Shown here: piece after piece, positions 32,720 to 40,447 of the stretch
How the letters are laid out: each line of letters opens with the position of its first letter
Numbering within the stretch: position 1 is the stretch's first letter
Assembly (NCBI GenBank): GCA_002369525.1
Contig: DFFN01000207.1
Location: 1 to 40,447 of the forward strand
Source: Lachnoclostridium sp. UBA3775
GTDB taxonomy: Bacteria > Bacillota > Clostridia > Lachnospirales > Lachnospiraceae
Direction: 5' to 3'
Length of the DNA stretch: 40,447 bases
Notes under the pieces: model-generated
Seen by the model: the letters and a program-made list of their open reading frames with translations, nothing else
Told to the model about the DNA's origin: nothing
The model's database searches: none
Program-made: the position numbers and the translations under genes

Positions 32720-34795
32720 ATGAAAAAAAGCATGAAAAAAGCAATGGCTTTGGTTCTGGCGGCTGCGCTTAGTGTTTCGTCGCTGTTTATGGCAGGCGGA
32801 AAAAGCGCCAAAGCTGATACGGAAAAGCTAAGCGGCTTAAACGGTATGGAGATTACCGATAAGATGGGACTCGGATGGAATCTCGGTAATACCTTGGACG
32901 CAACGGGCGGAAGCCGTGACGATGTGTTAAGCCATGAACAGAGCTGGGGAAATCCTGTGGTCACAAAAGAGCTGATACAGGGTGTAAAGGCCGAGGGCTT
33001 TAATACCATACGTATACCGACCACCTGGTATAATTACATGGACGAGAACTATAACATTGATCAGAAATACATGGACCGTGTAAAGGAAATCGTCGGCTGG
33101 GCTTACGATGAGGGAATGTTTATTATACTTAATGTTCACCATGAAAAGTGGGTGAATGACAAGGATATCGACAAAAACTATGTAAAGATCGGTTACGAGC
33201 TTGCGGCTGTCTGGAAGCAGATCGCCGAAAACTTTGCCGATTTTGACCAGCACCTTATTTTTGAAGGAATGAACGAGCCGAGAGCGGCCGGAACCGGATA
33301 TGAATGGGGCGGAAACAATGATTGTTATGCTGCCGTCAATTATCTGGATCAGGTCTTTGTAAATGCCGTAAGAATGTCGGACAAGGGCTACAACAAGGAA
33401 AGAGCACTGATGATCCCCGGATATGCGGCAAGCAGCTCGTCATCTGTAATGAATTCGATTTCTCTTCCTACCTATGACGGGAAGGTCTGCAACAACCTTA
33501 TCATTTCGGTTCACTGCTACAGCCCTTACGATTTCTGTCTGAGCGACAATGTAACGGACTTTGATCCCCAAAACTCCCAGAGCACAGGCGGAATAGATGT
33601 TCTTTTTGACGAGATTGACAGCATTTTCCTTTCACATGACATACCTGTCGTAATAGGCGAAACCAGCGCAACGGCAAAGAACAATGTGGAAGCAAGGGAA
33701 AGATGGGCCGGATACATGGCTGAAAAATCGGCGGGCTACGGTGTTCCGATCGTCATCTGGGATAACGGTTCCGACAGCAATCAGGGCGGAGAAAGCCATG
33801 CCCATATGAACAGGCAGACCAACAAAGCAAATTATCCTACCGTTTTTGCGGCATTGTTTGACGGCTATAAATCCGTTGAAATAAAGAGCATGAGGAATAA
33901 AGGCGGAAATGAACCCGCTGGCAGCAGCGAAGCTGCCGTGATATGGTCTGATGAAGCAGGAAACGAAAGCGATGCACAGTGGGATATTTCCTTTGTCACT
34001 CTTGCGTCTAAACCCACCTATTATATTTCTGGCAGGGATATAGTGTTCGAATATACCGGCAACGGCGAGCCCAAGATCATACTTGACAGCGAAGTAAAGC
34101 AGCAGTGGTGGATTCCCGTCGATCCTGCGGAAATATATGAAAAGAACGGTAAAAAGTACGCACGTTTCACGAGCGATTCCATAAAAACAGAAATAGGCAA
34201 ATACGGCATAAGCGATCCTTCCGAGCTGAGAAATCTCTGCTTCATTGCCGCAAATGACAATATAACCGGCTACAGTGCAAGTGTCAGCGGAGGAGATCCG
34301 GTAGTGACCTATGTTGTGAACGGCGTGTCCGTCATAAAGGATTCGGGCATGCCTGAAGATCCCTCATTTACAAATATGAAATTCCTTGGCTGGTATTCCG
34401 AAAAGGATTACAGGGAAGGCAGCGAGTATACCGGCGGCACACCTGACCACGATATGACCGTATATGCCAAATTCGAAATAACCGGGGATGCTTTGTCGGA
34501 TCCTGATAAAGGCAGCGATGCAAAGAGCAGTTCTTCATCGGAAAAGGATGATAAACCGGCAGAGTCTGCAAAAGAGAGCAGCAGTAAGATCGAAGAAAGC
34601 AGCAGCTCATCCGAAAGCAGTTCGGGTGACAGCAGCAAAGAAAGCCCTGACGGCAGCGCAGGCGATTCGGCAGAAAACAGCTCGGACGGAAATAAAGGAA
34701 TTGTAAGCACCGTGCTGATAATACTCGGCGTGCTATTTCTCTGCGGCGGTATAGTATGGGCTGTGTTTACCTTCGGAAAACGTAAGGAATCATAA
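32720..34795 (+). CDS. Secreted, membrane-anchored GH5 endoglucanase (cellulase)
   Basis: The 691-residue protein has a Sec signal (1-33) and a GH5 domain (about 38-385) with MGLGWNLGNTLDA, R98, NVHHE, the acid/base E186 in GMNEPR, H265, the nucleophile E314 in VIGETSA and W347. It should cut beta-1,4-glucans such as cellulose or related glucans. Next come a probable beta-sandwich module (about 400-530), a Listeria-Bacteroides (InlB B-type) repeat with FLGWYSEKDY (about 535-595) and a Ser-rich linker (about 600-660). A C-terminal helix followed by GKRKES anchors it in the membrane. There is no dockerin or LPXTG. GAGGAGG precedes ATG 32720. It may be co-transcribed with the polymerase, since no clear promoter is visible. 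Confidence 0.93.
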   Translation: MKKSMKKAMALVLAAALSVSSLFMAGGKSAKADTEKLSGLNGMEITDKMGLGWNLGNTLDATGGSRDDVLSHEQSWGNPVVTKELIQGVKAEGFNTIRIPTTWYNYMDENYNIDQKYMDRVKEIVGWAYDEGMFIILNVHHEKWVNDKDIDKNYVKIGYELAAVWKQIAENFADFDQHLIFEGMNEPRAAGTGYEWGGNNDCYAAVNYLDQVFVNAVRMSDKGYNKERALMIPGYAASSSSSVMNSISLPTYDGKVCNNLIISVHCYSPYDFCLSDNVTDFDPQNSQSTGGIDVLFDEIDSIFLSHDIPVVIGETSATAKNNVEARERWAGYMAEKSAGYGVPIVIWDNGSDSNQGGESHAHMNRQTNKANYPTVFAALFDGYKSVEIKSMRNKGGNEPAGSSEAAVIWSDEAGNESDAQWDISFVTLASKPTYYISGRDIVFEYTGNGEPKIILDSEVKQQWWIPVDPAEIYEKNGKKYARFTSDSIKTEIGKYGISDPSELRNLCFIAANDNITGYSASVSGGDPVVTYVVNGVSVIKDSGMPEDPSFTNMKFLGWYSEKDYREGSEYTGGTPDHDMTVYAKFEITGDALSDPDKGSDAKSSSSSEKDDKPAESAKESSSKIEESSSSSESSSGDSSKESPDGSAGDSAENSSDGNKGIVSTVLIILGVLFLCGGIVWAVFTFGKRKES

Positions 34796-34824
34796 ACAAA
34801 AGAATATAATTAAGAAAAGAAAAG

Positions 34825-34855
34825 GGGCTTCCCGGAATTCCGGGAGGCCCTTTTT
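34825..34855 (+). terminator. Rho-independent terminator after the cellulase gene
   Basis: An 11-bp GC-rich stem (34825-34835 with 34840-34850, one G-T pair), AATT loop, then five T. It also separates the cellulase from the convergent AraC gene. Confidence 0.9.
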
Positions 34856-34872
34856 GCGGTTTGCTTATGAAA

Positions 34873-35688
34873 CTATGCCAGTGCCGGCAAAGCGCTTTTT
34901 CTGTAATCACCGGGAGTACAGCCGTATTTTTTCTTGAACAGCCTTATCATTGCCTGCGGGCTTTCAAAGCCAAGGTAGTTACTGATGTCACTTATGGTCA
35001 TGTCGGTACTTTTGATAAGCTCCGATGCCGAAAGGAGCCTGAGCTCAAACTGGTATTGCAGGAAGGTCATGCAAAATGCATTCTTGAAAATCCGGCATAT
35101 GTGGAATTTGCTGAGATGAAATTCCGCAGCCAAAGCATCGAGGCTGAGGTTTTCCTTGTAGTGACGACGTACATATTCGCGTATCATAACGGCATGTATC
35201 GGTGCATTGTCGGCTTTTTTTCTTTCCCTGCCGTACAGGTCTGTAAGAAGAGTCAAAAGATCAGTAAGGTTTTTGGCGTTAAGAGCATCATTGCACAGTA
35301 TCTCATGGCTTATCAGACGTTCGAAGCATACGGTTATTGCCGAATGAAAGCTTTTATCCACACACCAAGGAGTTTTCGGCAGAATGGGCTCATAATAAAG
35401 AGCGGGAGAACCGTCAAAGAATACCGAATATACCTTTGCTTCAGATTCAAAAAGAATGGAACCGCAGGACCCGGGGGCAAAATAGAATAAAGTTCCGGAA
35501 GAAAAAGAGTCGGCTCTGTTGCCTTTTTTCAGGGTCGCTGAGCCTGAAATCAAAAAGTACAGCTTATGAAATCCGGTTTCTCCTATAAATAAATTGTTAC
35601 CGAGCGAATACTGTCCTTTGTCTGCACCGTAAAGATATAAGAGATATCTTTTGGCTGGGTCATAATCCATGATTGAATCGATTTCCAA
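34873..35688 (-). CDS. AraC family transcriptional regulator
   Basis: The 271-residue protein has an N-terminal cupin-like effector domain (about 1-140, with FHKLYFLISGSATLKKG and FSSGTLFYFAPGS) and a C-terminal pair of helix-turn-helix motifs (about 170-270: LSLDALAAEFHLSKFHICRI and TISDISNYLGFESPQAMIRL then FKKKYGCTPGDYRKS). This layout is typical of sugar-responsive activators. The TTG start at 35688 is chosen for GGAGGT eight bases upstream; the next ATG (35670) is too far from it. It is divergent from the ABC transporter, which it probably controls. The ligand cannot be read from sequence. Confidence 0.92.
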   Translation of the reverse strand: MEIDSIMDYDPAKRYLLYLYGADKGQYSLGNNLFIGETGFHKLYFLISGSATLKKGNRADSFSSGTLFYFAPGSCGSILFESEAKVYSVFFDGSPALYYEPILPKTPWCVDKSFHSAITVCFERLISHEILCNDALNAKNLTDLLTLLTDLYGRERKKADNAPIHAVMIREYVRRHYKENLSLDALAAEFHLSKFHICRIFKNAFCMTFLQYQFELRLLSASELIKSTDMTISDISNYLGFESPQAMIRLFKKKYGCTPGDYRKSALPALA

Positions 35689-35755
35689 TTACATACACCT
35701 CCAAATTGTAAAAATTACTAAAACAAAACAAATAACCTAACCTAAATATAGTAAA

Positions 35756-35784
35756 ATGATAACACTTGAACATATGTATGTCAA
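35756..35784 (-). promoter_or_regulatory. Sigma-A promoter for the AraC regulator
   Basis: On the minus strand, a perfect -35 TTGACA (35784-35779), 17-bp spacer, and -10 TATCAT (35761-35756) with TGt ahead of it. The leader is about 60 nt and ends at the GGAGGT used by the TTG start. Confidence 0.75.
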
Positions 35785-35794
35785 CTAAAAGTTG
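35782..35794. promoter_or_regulatory. Small palindrome overlapping the araC -35
   Basis: CAACT AAA AGTTG, a perfect 5-bp inverted repeat that shares bases with the minus-strand TTGACA. Its place suits autoregulation, but the site is short and could be chance. Confidence 0.3.
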
Positions 35795-35889
35795 GTAAAA
35801 ATGTAAAATAAAATCTCGAAAAAACACCGGATAAGGGTAATTTTTACATAAAAAGAGCAATAATTCACCATAAACTGCAAGAATTGCAG

Positions 35890-35918
35890 ATGACAAGAAG
35901 GGAAAAATGAGATAAACT
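35890..35918 (+). promoter_or_regulatory. Candidate promoter for the sugar ABC transporter operon
   Basis: -35 ATGACA (35890-35895, five of six), 17-bp spacer, -10 TAAACT (35913-35918, four of six). The expected start near 35925 lies just before the palindrome at 35931. The weak -10 fits an activator-dependent promoter. The rest of the 293-nt AraC/transporter gap (35795-35889) is A/T-rich with no gene seen. Confidence 0.55.
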
Positions 35919-35930
35919 AAACACAGCAAT

Positions 35931-35954
35931 GTTAAGTAAAACGATTTACTTAAC
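35931..35954. promoter_or_regulatory. LacI-family-type operator palindrome
   Basis: A 24-bp palindrome centred on CG, with 11 of 12 symmetric pairs: GTTAAGTAAA (35931-35940), ACGA, TTTACTTAAC (35945-35954). An even palindrome with a central CG is the hallmark of LacI/GalR operators. It differs from the CcpA cre consensus at the outer TG/CA. Position just after the predicted start suits repression by blocking. No LacI gene lies in the window. Confidence 0.7.
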
Positions 35955-35981
35955 CAAAATAATATCAAGGAGGATCAAATA

Positions 35982-37415
35982 ATGATCAGATTCAAAAAGG
36001 CAGCTGCACTGGCTGTCAGCGCAGCAATGCTTTTCTCGGCTGTCGGCTGCAGCTCAAGCAGCTCCGGAAGCTCGAGCAGCTCAAGCAGTTCGGCAAGCTC
36101 CGGATCAAAAAGTTCTACATCAACACCCGGAAGCGACAGTTCGGGTTCAGATGAAAAAGGACTTACTTATGCGTCCATAAAGCTGGGAGAGGATTACAAG
36201 GATTTAAAGGAGAGCATCAAATTCCTTCATCACAAGACAGACCGTGCAAGTGACGGTACAATGGACAAGCTGGTTGCGGAATTCAATAAGATGTATCCTG
36301 ACATCAAAGTTGAGATGGAAGCAATCACAGATTATGCTGAGGATTCCAAGCTTCGTCTTACAACAAAGGACTGGGGTGATGTAATGTTCATTCCTTCCAT
36401 TGACAAGGCAGAGCTTTCAACCTACTTCATTCCTTTCGGAACAACAGAGGAAATGAGCCAGTACATCAACTTTGCGAATAACTGGGAACTTGACGGACAG
36501 TGCTACGGTATCGCATATATGGGAAATGCTCAGGGTATCCTTATCAACAGCAAGGTATTCAAGGATGCAGGCGTTACCGAGATGCCCAGGACTCCGGATG
36601 AATTCATCAATGCTCTTAAGGCTATCAAGGAAAAGACAGATGCAATTCCTCTTTACACCAACTACGCAGCAGGCTGGACCATGGGCGCATGGGATGCTTA
36701 TCTCGGAGCAATAACCACCGGCGATACAACATGGATCAATCAGAAGTTTGTTCATACAAAAGAGCCTTTCAAGAATAACGGCGACGGAACCGGCGCATAT
36801 GCTCTTTACAAGATCCTCTATGATGCTGTTGCAAACAAGCTTATCGAGGAAGACTATTCAACTACCGACTGGGAAAGCTGCAAGGCAAAGATCAACAACG
36901 GTGAGATCGGATGTATGGTGCTCGGCTCATGGGCAGTTGCCCAGATGAAAGCCGCCGGTTCACATCCCGATGACATTTCCTACATTCCTTTCCCTATTTC
37001 CGTAAACGGAAAGCAGTATGCTACCGCAGGCCCCGACTATTGCTACGGAATTTCAAAGACCACAAGCGAAAGCAAGCAGAAGGCTGCTATGGTATTCGTT
37101 AAGTGGATGGTCGAGAACTCCGGATGGTGTGAGCTTGAAGGCGGATATCCCATTTCCAAGACCGCTTTTACAACATTCTCCTTTAACGGTGTTGAGGTTG
37201 TTGAAAACGATCCCGCTCTTGCCGGCGAGGAGGATTTCATGAACAACATGAACTCAGAGAGTGAGCTTGCATTCAATGCAGGCGGAGACAAGAAGATCCA
37301 GGATATCATTACAAATGCATTTAATGATACCAAGAGCTTCGACGATATAATGGCTGAGTGGACTTCCAAGTGGAATGACGCTCAGGAAGAACTTGACATC
37401 AAGGTCCTTTACTAA
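35982..37415 (+). CDS. Sugar ABC transporter substrate-binding lipoprotein
   Basis: A 477-residue extracellular solute-binding protein of the carbohydrate (family 1, MalE-like) type. Signal peptide with lipobox SAVGC (Cys23), then a Ser/Gly linker (24-57), then the binding fold: SIKFLHHKTDRASDGTMDKL, LVAEFNKMYPDIKVEMEAI, LRLTTKDWGDVMFIPS, EIGCMVLGSWAVAQMK and AAMVFVKWMVENSGW. It captures an oligosaccharide and delivers it to the two permeases that follow. AAGGAGG precedes the ATG. The sugar is unknown; the nearby cellulase suggests a plant glucan product. Confidence 0.94.
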   Translation: MIRFKKAAALAVSAAMLFSAVGCSSSSSGSSSSSSSSASSGSKSSTSTPGSDSSGSDEKGLTYASIKLGEDYKDLKESIKFLHHKTDRASDGTMDKLVAEFNKMYPDIKVEMEAITDYAEDSKLRLTTKDWGDVMFIPSIDKAELSTYFIPFGTTEEMSQYINFANNWELDGQCYGIAYMGNAQGILINSKVFKDAGVTEMPRTPDEFINALKAIKEKTDAIPLYTNYAAGWTMGAWDAYLGAITTGDTTWINQKFVHTKEPFKNNGDGTGAYALYKILYDAVANKLIEEDYSTTDWESCKAKINNGEIGCMVLGSWAVAQMKAAGSHPDDISYIPFPISVNGKQYATAGPDYCYGISKTTSESKQKAAMVFVKWMVENSGWCELEGGYPISKTAFTTFSFNGVEVVENDPALAGEEDFMNNMNSESELAFNAGGDKKIQDIITNAFNDTKSFDDIMAEWTSKWNDAQEELDIKVLY

Positions 37416-37424
37416 TTGCTATTC

Positions 37425-37478
37425 GAACAGGCAAACTGATCGGGTCCGGGCAAGGTCCGGACCCGGGAAGACCTGTTC
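37425..37478 (+). promoter_or_regulatory. Intercistronic stem-loop between binding protein and permease
   Basis: Nested stems: an outer 7-bp stem (37425-37431 with 37472-37478) and an inner 9-bp GC-rich stem CGGGTCCGG (37441-37449 with 37457-37465). No U-tract follows. Such stems in SBP-permease gaps are known to stabilise the upstream mRNA or cause partial termination, giving excess binding protein. It ends four bases before the permease AGGAG. Confidence 0.75.
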
Positions 37479-37493
37479 AGTCAGGAGAAAACG

Positions 37494-38378
37494 ATGATCG
37501 GTCGGAAAAAAGAGAAGTTTATTACCGGAACGGCATTTATGCTTATACCGATAGTATTGCTCCTTGTGTTTACTTATATACCCTTTGCGAAGATGTTCGG
37601 CTACAGCTTTTACAATATGAGCTATACCAGAGTAAAAGGATATGTGGGATTTAAAAACTATATTAAGGTATTTGAAAGAGATGACTGCTTTAAAGCTTTG
37701 AAGCTCAGTCTTTACTATATGGCCGGCTCAATAATACAGCTGGTTCTGGCACTTTATCTGGCTACGGTTCTCAGCTTTAAAGTAAAGGGCGGCAATTTCT
37801 ATAAGGGACTGATTTTCTTCCCTTATCTTATAAACGGAATTGCGGTCGGTTTCATCTTTAAGTTTTTCTATACAAGAGGCTTTGTTTTTGATACTGTGCT
37901 TCAGTGGTGCGGTTTTGATCTGAAAAACCTTCCGTTCTGGCTGAGGGACCAGAGAATAAATAACTGGTCGCTGGTTGCCACTTCGATCTGGCGTTATGTC
38001 GGTCAGAATATGGTTCTTTTTATCGGCGCGATCATGTCCGTCGATCCGTCGCTCTATGAGGCATCCATGCTTGACGGAGCAAGCAGGTTCCAGCAGTTTA
38101 AGTACATAATCCTGCCGAGCATCAAGACAATAGTGGTTCTGAACGTGATACTGTCGATCACGGGTTCGCTGAGCGCATTCGAGCCTCCTTATGTAATCAC
38201 GAGCGGTGCCAACGGTACGGGAACCTATTTTGTTATCATGCATCAGATCGCCCATACGCATGACAAGGTCGGACTGGCCAGCGCAATGGCGATAATACTG
38301 CTGCTGATAATAATCGCTGCTACGATATTGCAGAAACTGTTCTTCAAATATGTTTTCAAAGATACGAAGGAAGCCTGA
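37494..38378 (+). CDS. Sugar ABC transporter permease, MalF-like
   Basis: A 294-residue inner membrane subunit with six predicted helices, the first at about 10-30 (TGTAFMLIPIVLLLVFTYIP). The EAA loop that contacts the ATPase is YEASMLDGASRFQQFKYIIL. Length and motif fit the first permease of CUT1-type oligosaccharide importers. AGGAG precedes the ATG. No ATPase gene is present, so a shared MsmK-like ATPase encoded elsewhere is likely. Confidence 0.94.
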   Translation: MIGRKKEKFITGTAFMLIPIVLLLVFTYIPFAKMFGYSFYNMSYTRVKGYVGFKNYIKVFERDDCFKALKLSLYYMAGSIIQLVLALYLATVLSFKVKGGNFYKGLIFFPYLINGIAVGFIFKFFYTRGFVFDTVLQWCGFDLKNLPFWLRDQRINNWSLVATSIWRYVGQNMVLFIGAIMSVDPSLYEASMLDGASRFQQFKYIILPSIKTIVVLNVILSITGSLSAFEPPYVITSGANGTGTYFVIMHQIAHTHDKVGLASAMAIILLLIIIAATILQKLFFKYVFKDTKEA

Positions 38379-38393
38379 GGGCAGGGTGCGGAA

Positions 38394-39254
38394 ATGACAG
38401 ATAAAAAGATGAAAAAAAACGCAGTGATCGGTAAGCTGCTTAAGGTATTAAAATATTTTTCGCTGATATTCTTTTCGTTCGTATCGGTGCTTCCGGTAGT
38501 GTCCTGTGTCATCACGGCATTAAAAAGCGAAGAAGAATATAATACAACCAATGTAATGACACTTCCGAAGAAGTGGTTCAATTTTCAGAATTTCAGCGAC
38601 GCTTTCAGACAGGCGGGAATGGGACGTGCTTTCCTGAATTCGCTTTTGATCCTCGTTTGTGTTCTGATAATATCAACCCTTATCGGAACCCAGCTTGCCT
38701 ATGTACTCAGCAGGTTTAAGTTTCCGGGAAACGGACTGATCAGAGGACTCTTCCTTTTTGCGACTCTGCTTCCGGGAATTGCGATGCAGATAGCGGTATA
38801 TCAGCTGATGTTCAAGCTCGGGCTTATCAATTCGATACTCGGATATGTGGTGATGATGTGCGGAACAGATATCATATCCATATATATCTACATACAGTAT
38901 TTTGAAAATATCTCGGTTTCGCTTGATGAATCGGCGATAGTGGACGGAGCAAGTTATTTCAGAATTTACTGGAACATACTTCTTCCTCTTCTTAAGCCGG
39001 CCATCGTAACAAGCTGCATTCTTAAGGGTGTTGCGACCTATAACGAATACTATGCCGCAAACCTTTATCTTCAGGATAAAACAAAGTATGCGACTGTAGC
39101 TACATCGCTCTATACTTTTGTCGGACCTCTCGGCAGCAAATATAATCTCATCTGTGCGGGAGTGATCATTTCCCTTATTCCGGCACTGATAGTTTTCATC
39201 ACCTGCCAGAAGCAGATATATAACGGTCTTACGGCCGGTTCGGTAAAAGCTTAA
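38394..39254 (+). CDS. Sugar ABC transporter permease, MalG-like
   Basis: The second membrane subunit, 286 residues with six helices. EAA motif DESAIVDGASYFRIYWNILL, and GATLLPG-like residues in the FATLLPGIAMQIAVYQ segment. The N-terminal tail is basic (KKMKKN). It starts 15 nt after the first permease with a weak ribosome site (GGGTGCGGA). It forms the translocation pore with the MalF-like subunit. Confidence 0.94.
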   Translation: MTDKKMKKNAVIGKLLKVLKYFSLIFFSFVSVLPVVSCVITALKSEEEYNTTNVMTLPKKWFNFQNFSDAFRQAGMGRAFLNSLLILVCVLIISTLIGTQLAYVLSRFKFPGNGLIRGLFLFATLLPGIAMQIAVYQLMFKLGLINSILGYVVMMCGTDIISIYIYIQYFENISVSLDESAIVDGASYFRIYWNILLPLLKPAIVTSCILKGVATYNEYYAANLYLQDKTKYATVATSLYTFVGPLGSKYNLICAGVIISLIPALIVFITCQKQIYNGLTAGSVKA

Positions 39255-39275
39255 TGCCTTGTAAGAAGGAGCCTT

Positions 39276-40447
39276 ATGCATAATCTATTCTCAGAAAACA
39301 ATTTGTTCGGCAGATTTATGGGCAGGATAGGAGATCTTGTTCTGCTCGGTCTGCTTGAGTGGGTATTTTTCCTTCCTATAATAACTGCGGGGGCCTCCTT
39401 TACAGCGGCTTATGATGTTTGCATGAAAATGCACAGAAATGAGGAAGGACCGGTCGTTTCCGGATTTCTCCGGTCCTTCCGCAAAAATTTTAAAGAATCG
39501 ACTCCCGGATGGCTTGTAATTCTTTTTGTATCGGCACTTACGCTTGTTAATCTGAAGATACTGAGAACGGGAGGCAGCAGCATAAGCAGGCTGGGCTACG
39601 GCTGTGTGCTTGCCATGCTTGCGATGGTAATCACCTTCGTTTCATGGTATTTCTCTTACAGAGCCAGGTTTTCGGATACCTTCCGCGGTGCGTTCCGCTG
39701 TTCGCTTATGTTCATGCTGTCATATCTTCCGGTATCTCTTGGAATTCTGGGACTTGAAATGATCGTGCTTATCTTTTTTGACCTTTCATTTCCTCTGGTA
39801 TTTGCAGTATTTATTTTCGGCATGGGCCTTATGACCTATCCGAAGGCGGCATTCTTTGACGGCTGTTACGCAAAATACATAAAGGAACATCAGACAGAGC
39901 TTAAATTTGAATCTGAAGAAATACGTGAAAAATATAATACGGAAAGAGAAAGCTGCGATATCGCATCGATCGCGGATCCGATGGAGAAGAAGCTTAAGGG
40001 AATGAAACTGCTTAAGTATCGTTTGTCAAAAATGAACGGCAGACAAAAAGCGTCTTATCTAACCTCTTATTACGGAAAAGGAGCTGCAGCCGCCGTTGCC
40101 ATACTTGCTTTTGTTATTCTGACTGTTCACTCGGCTGTTGTAAACAGACAGAAAAAGGAACCTCATGTAATAGCGGTAAATGCGCTGCAGAGCGAAGAGT
40201 CCGGCGATGACATGATTGAAATATGCCGTGTCCCTTATGACAAGCATACGGGAAACGCGTTTGATTACAGCGATTATGAAAAGTTTTTTATAAAAATATC
40301 ACTCGGCCAGGTCGACTGCGCCATAATTCCCGAAAGCTTTGCGGTTTACTGCAATAATGTTGATGCAATTTTCAGAAACGTCGGGGATGTACTCGGAGAA
40401 GAGGAAATGAGAAAAAATTCCGACAGGCTTTTTGTGGGTGAAAACAG
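39276..40447 (+). CDS. YesL/DUF624-like membrane protein with C-terminal extension (3' end missing)
   Basis: An open frame of 390 codons running off the window, starting ATG 39276 after AAGGAG. The first 210 or so residues are like DUF624/YesL: GRIGDLVLLGLLEWVFFLPI with TAGASFTAAYDV, then MKMHRNEEGPVVSGFLRSFR, five or so hydrophobic helices, and MTYPKAAFFDGCY. YesL genes typically follow sugar ABC permeases in Firmicutes, with unknown function. Here a charged linker (about 210-265), a further helix (269-289) and an extracytoplasmic segment (DYSDYEKFFIKISLGQVDCA) follow; I do not recognise that part. Total length is unknown. Confidence 0.8.
   Translation, partial: MHNLFSENNLFGRFMGRIGDLVLLGLLEWVFFLPIITAGASFTAAYDVCMKMHRNEEGPVVSGFLRSFRKNFKESTPGWLVILFVSALTLVNLKILRTGGSSISRLGYGCVLAMLAMVITFVSWYFSYRARFSDTFRGAFRCSLMFMLSYLPVSLGILGLEMIVLIFFDLSFPLVFAVFIFGMGLMTYPKAAFFDGCYAKYIKEHQTELKFESEEIREKYNTERESCDIASIADPMEKKLKGMKLLKYRLSKMNGRQKASYLTSYYGKGAAAAVAILAFVILTVHSAVVNRQKKEPHVIAVNALQSEESGDDMIEICRVPYDKHTGNAFDYSDYEKFFIKISLGQVDCAIIPESFAVYCNNVDAIFRNVGDVLGEEEMRKNSDRLFVGEN
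39443..39480 (+). repeat. Perfect 11-bp inverted repeat inside the YesL-like gene
   Basis: GGAAGGACCGG (39443-39453) pairs exactly with CCGGTCCTTCC (39470-39480) around a 16-nt loop, in the coding region about 170 nt after the start. It could form a strong mRNA hairpin. Only a weak T stretch follows, so termination is doubtful. Confidence 0.5.

Noticed and set aside
32490..32720. Frameshift or pseudogene origin for the short YolD-like gene
   Set aside because: No continuation of the expected C-terminal domain is seen in the other frames before the cellulase start.
34861..35490. 209-codon plus-strand frame opposite the AraC gene
   Set aside because: It is the antisense of a clear AraC-family protein and has no family resemblance.
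35931..35954. CcpA cre site
   Set aside because: The central CG and flanking A/T fit, but the outer TG and CA of the cre consensus are replaced by GT and AC, so a different LacI-family protein is more likely.

Overview
The window reads as a chromosome segment from an anaerobic, low-to-moderate GC Clostridia, most likely a gut or rumen member of the Lachnospiraceae or a relative. This rests on gene order (asp23-nusB-xseA-xseB-ispA-dxs-tlyA-nadK-argR-recN, then priA-def-fmt-rsmB-rlmN-prpC-prkC-rsgA-rpe), Ser-rich lipoproteins, PT-rich wall linkers, a secreted GH5 cellulase and a sugar ABC importer. Species identity cannot be read from the sequence alone. I see no rRNA, tRNA, CRISPR array, prophage or insertion sequence.

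Layout. 1-142: a hairpin and an unusual three-armed repeat element at the 3' end of aroE. 140-907 (minus): aroE, divergent from the next block. 1069-11796 (plus): a tightly packed operon for isoprenoid precursors (ispA, dxs), exonuclease VII, NusB, a TlyA rRNA methylase, NAD kinase, ArgR, YebC and RecN, with an orphan rfbB at its end. 11917-14728: three exported-protein genes, namely a type IV pilin-like protein behind a possible 16-codon leader ORF, a DUF4358-type lipoprotein, and a DHHW-family membrane protein with an Arg/Pro repeat tail; a terminator follows. 14874-16310: glgA as a single transcription unit. 16408-29826: peptidoglycan precursor ligases murE and murF, then priA, def, fmt, rsmB, rlmN, and the Ser/Thr phosphatase/kinase pair with rsgA and rpe. 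Most junctions are 1-4 base overlaps. 29836-30888: an Amidase_3 lipoprotein closed by a strong terminator. 31006-34795: a Y-family polymerase that may be translated from a leaderless mRNA, a short YolD-like partner, and a membrane-anchored GH5 endoglucanase. 34873-40447: an AraC regulator divergent from a sugar ABC transporter (binding protein, two permeases) and a YesL/DUF624-like gene that runs off the window.

How the parts fit. The first and third blocks couple cell-envelope precursor supply (undecaprenyl precursors, MurE/MurF) with translation initiation and ribosome maturation (Def/Fmt, RsmB, RlmN, TlyA, RsgA) and with PASTA-kinase signalling. The last 8 kb looks like a plant-polysaccharide module: a surface cellulase, an AraC regulator and an oligosaccharide importer with no ATPase gene visible. 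The importer promoter carries a near-perfect LacI-type palindrome.

Most genes are conserved housekeeping genes and no clear new defence or mobile system is visible. The least explained items are the A-A'-A repeat element (60-139), the pilin/DUF4358/DHHW group, the leaderless-looking polymerase start, the truncated YolD-like protein, the LacI-type operator and the C-terminal extension on the YesL-like protein.
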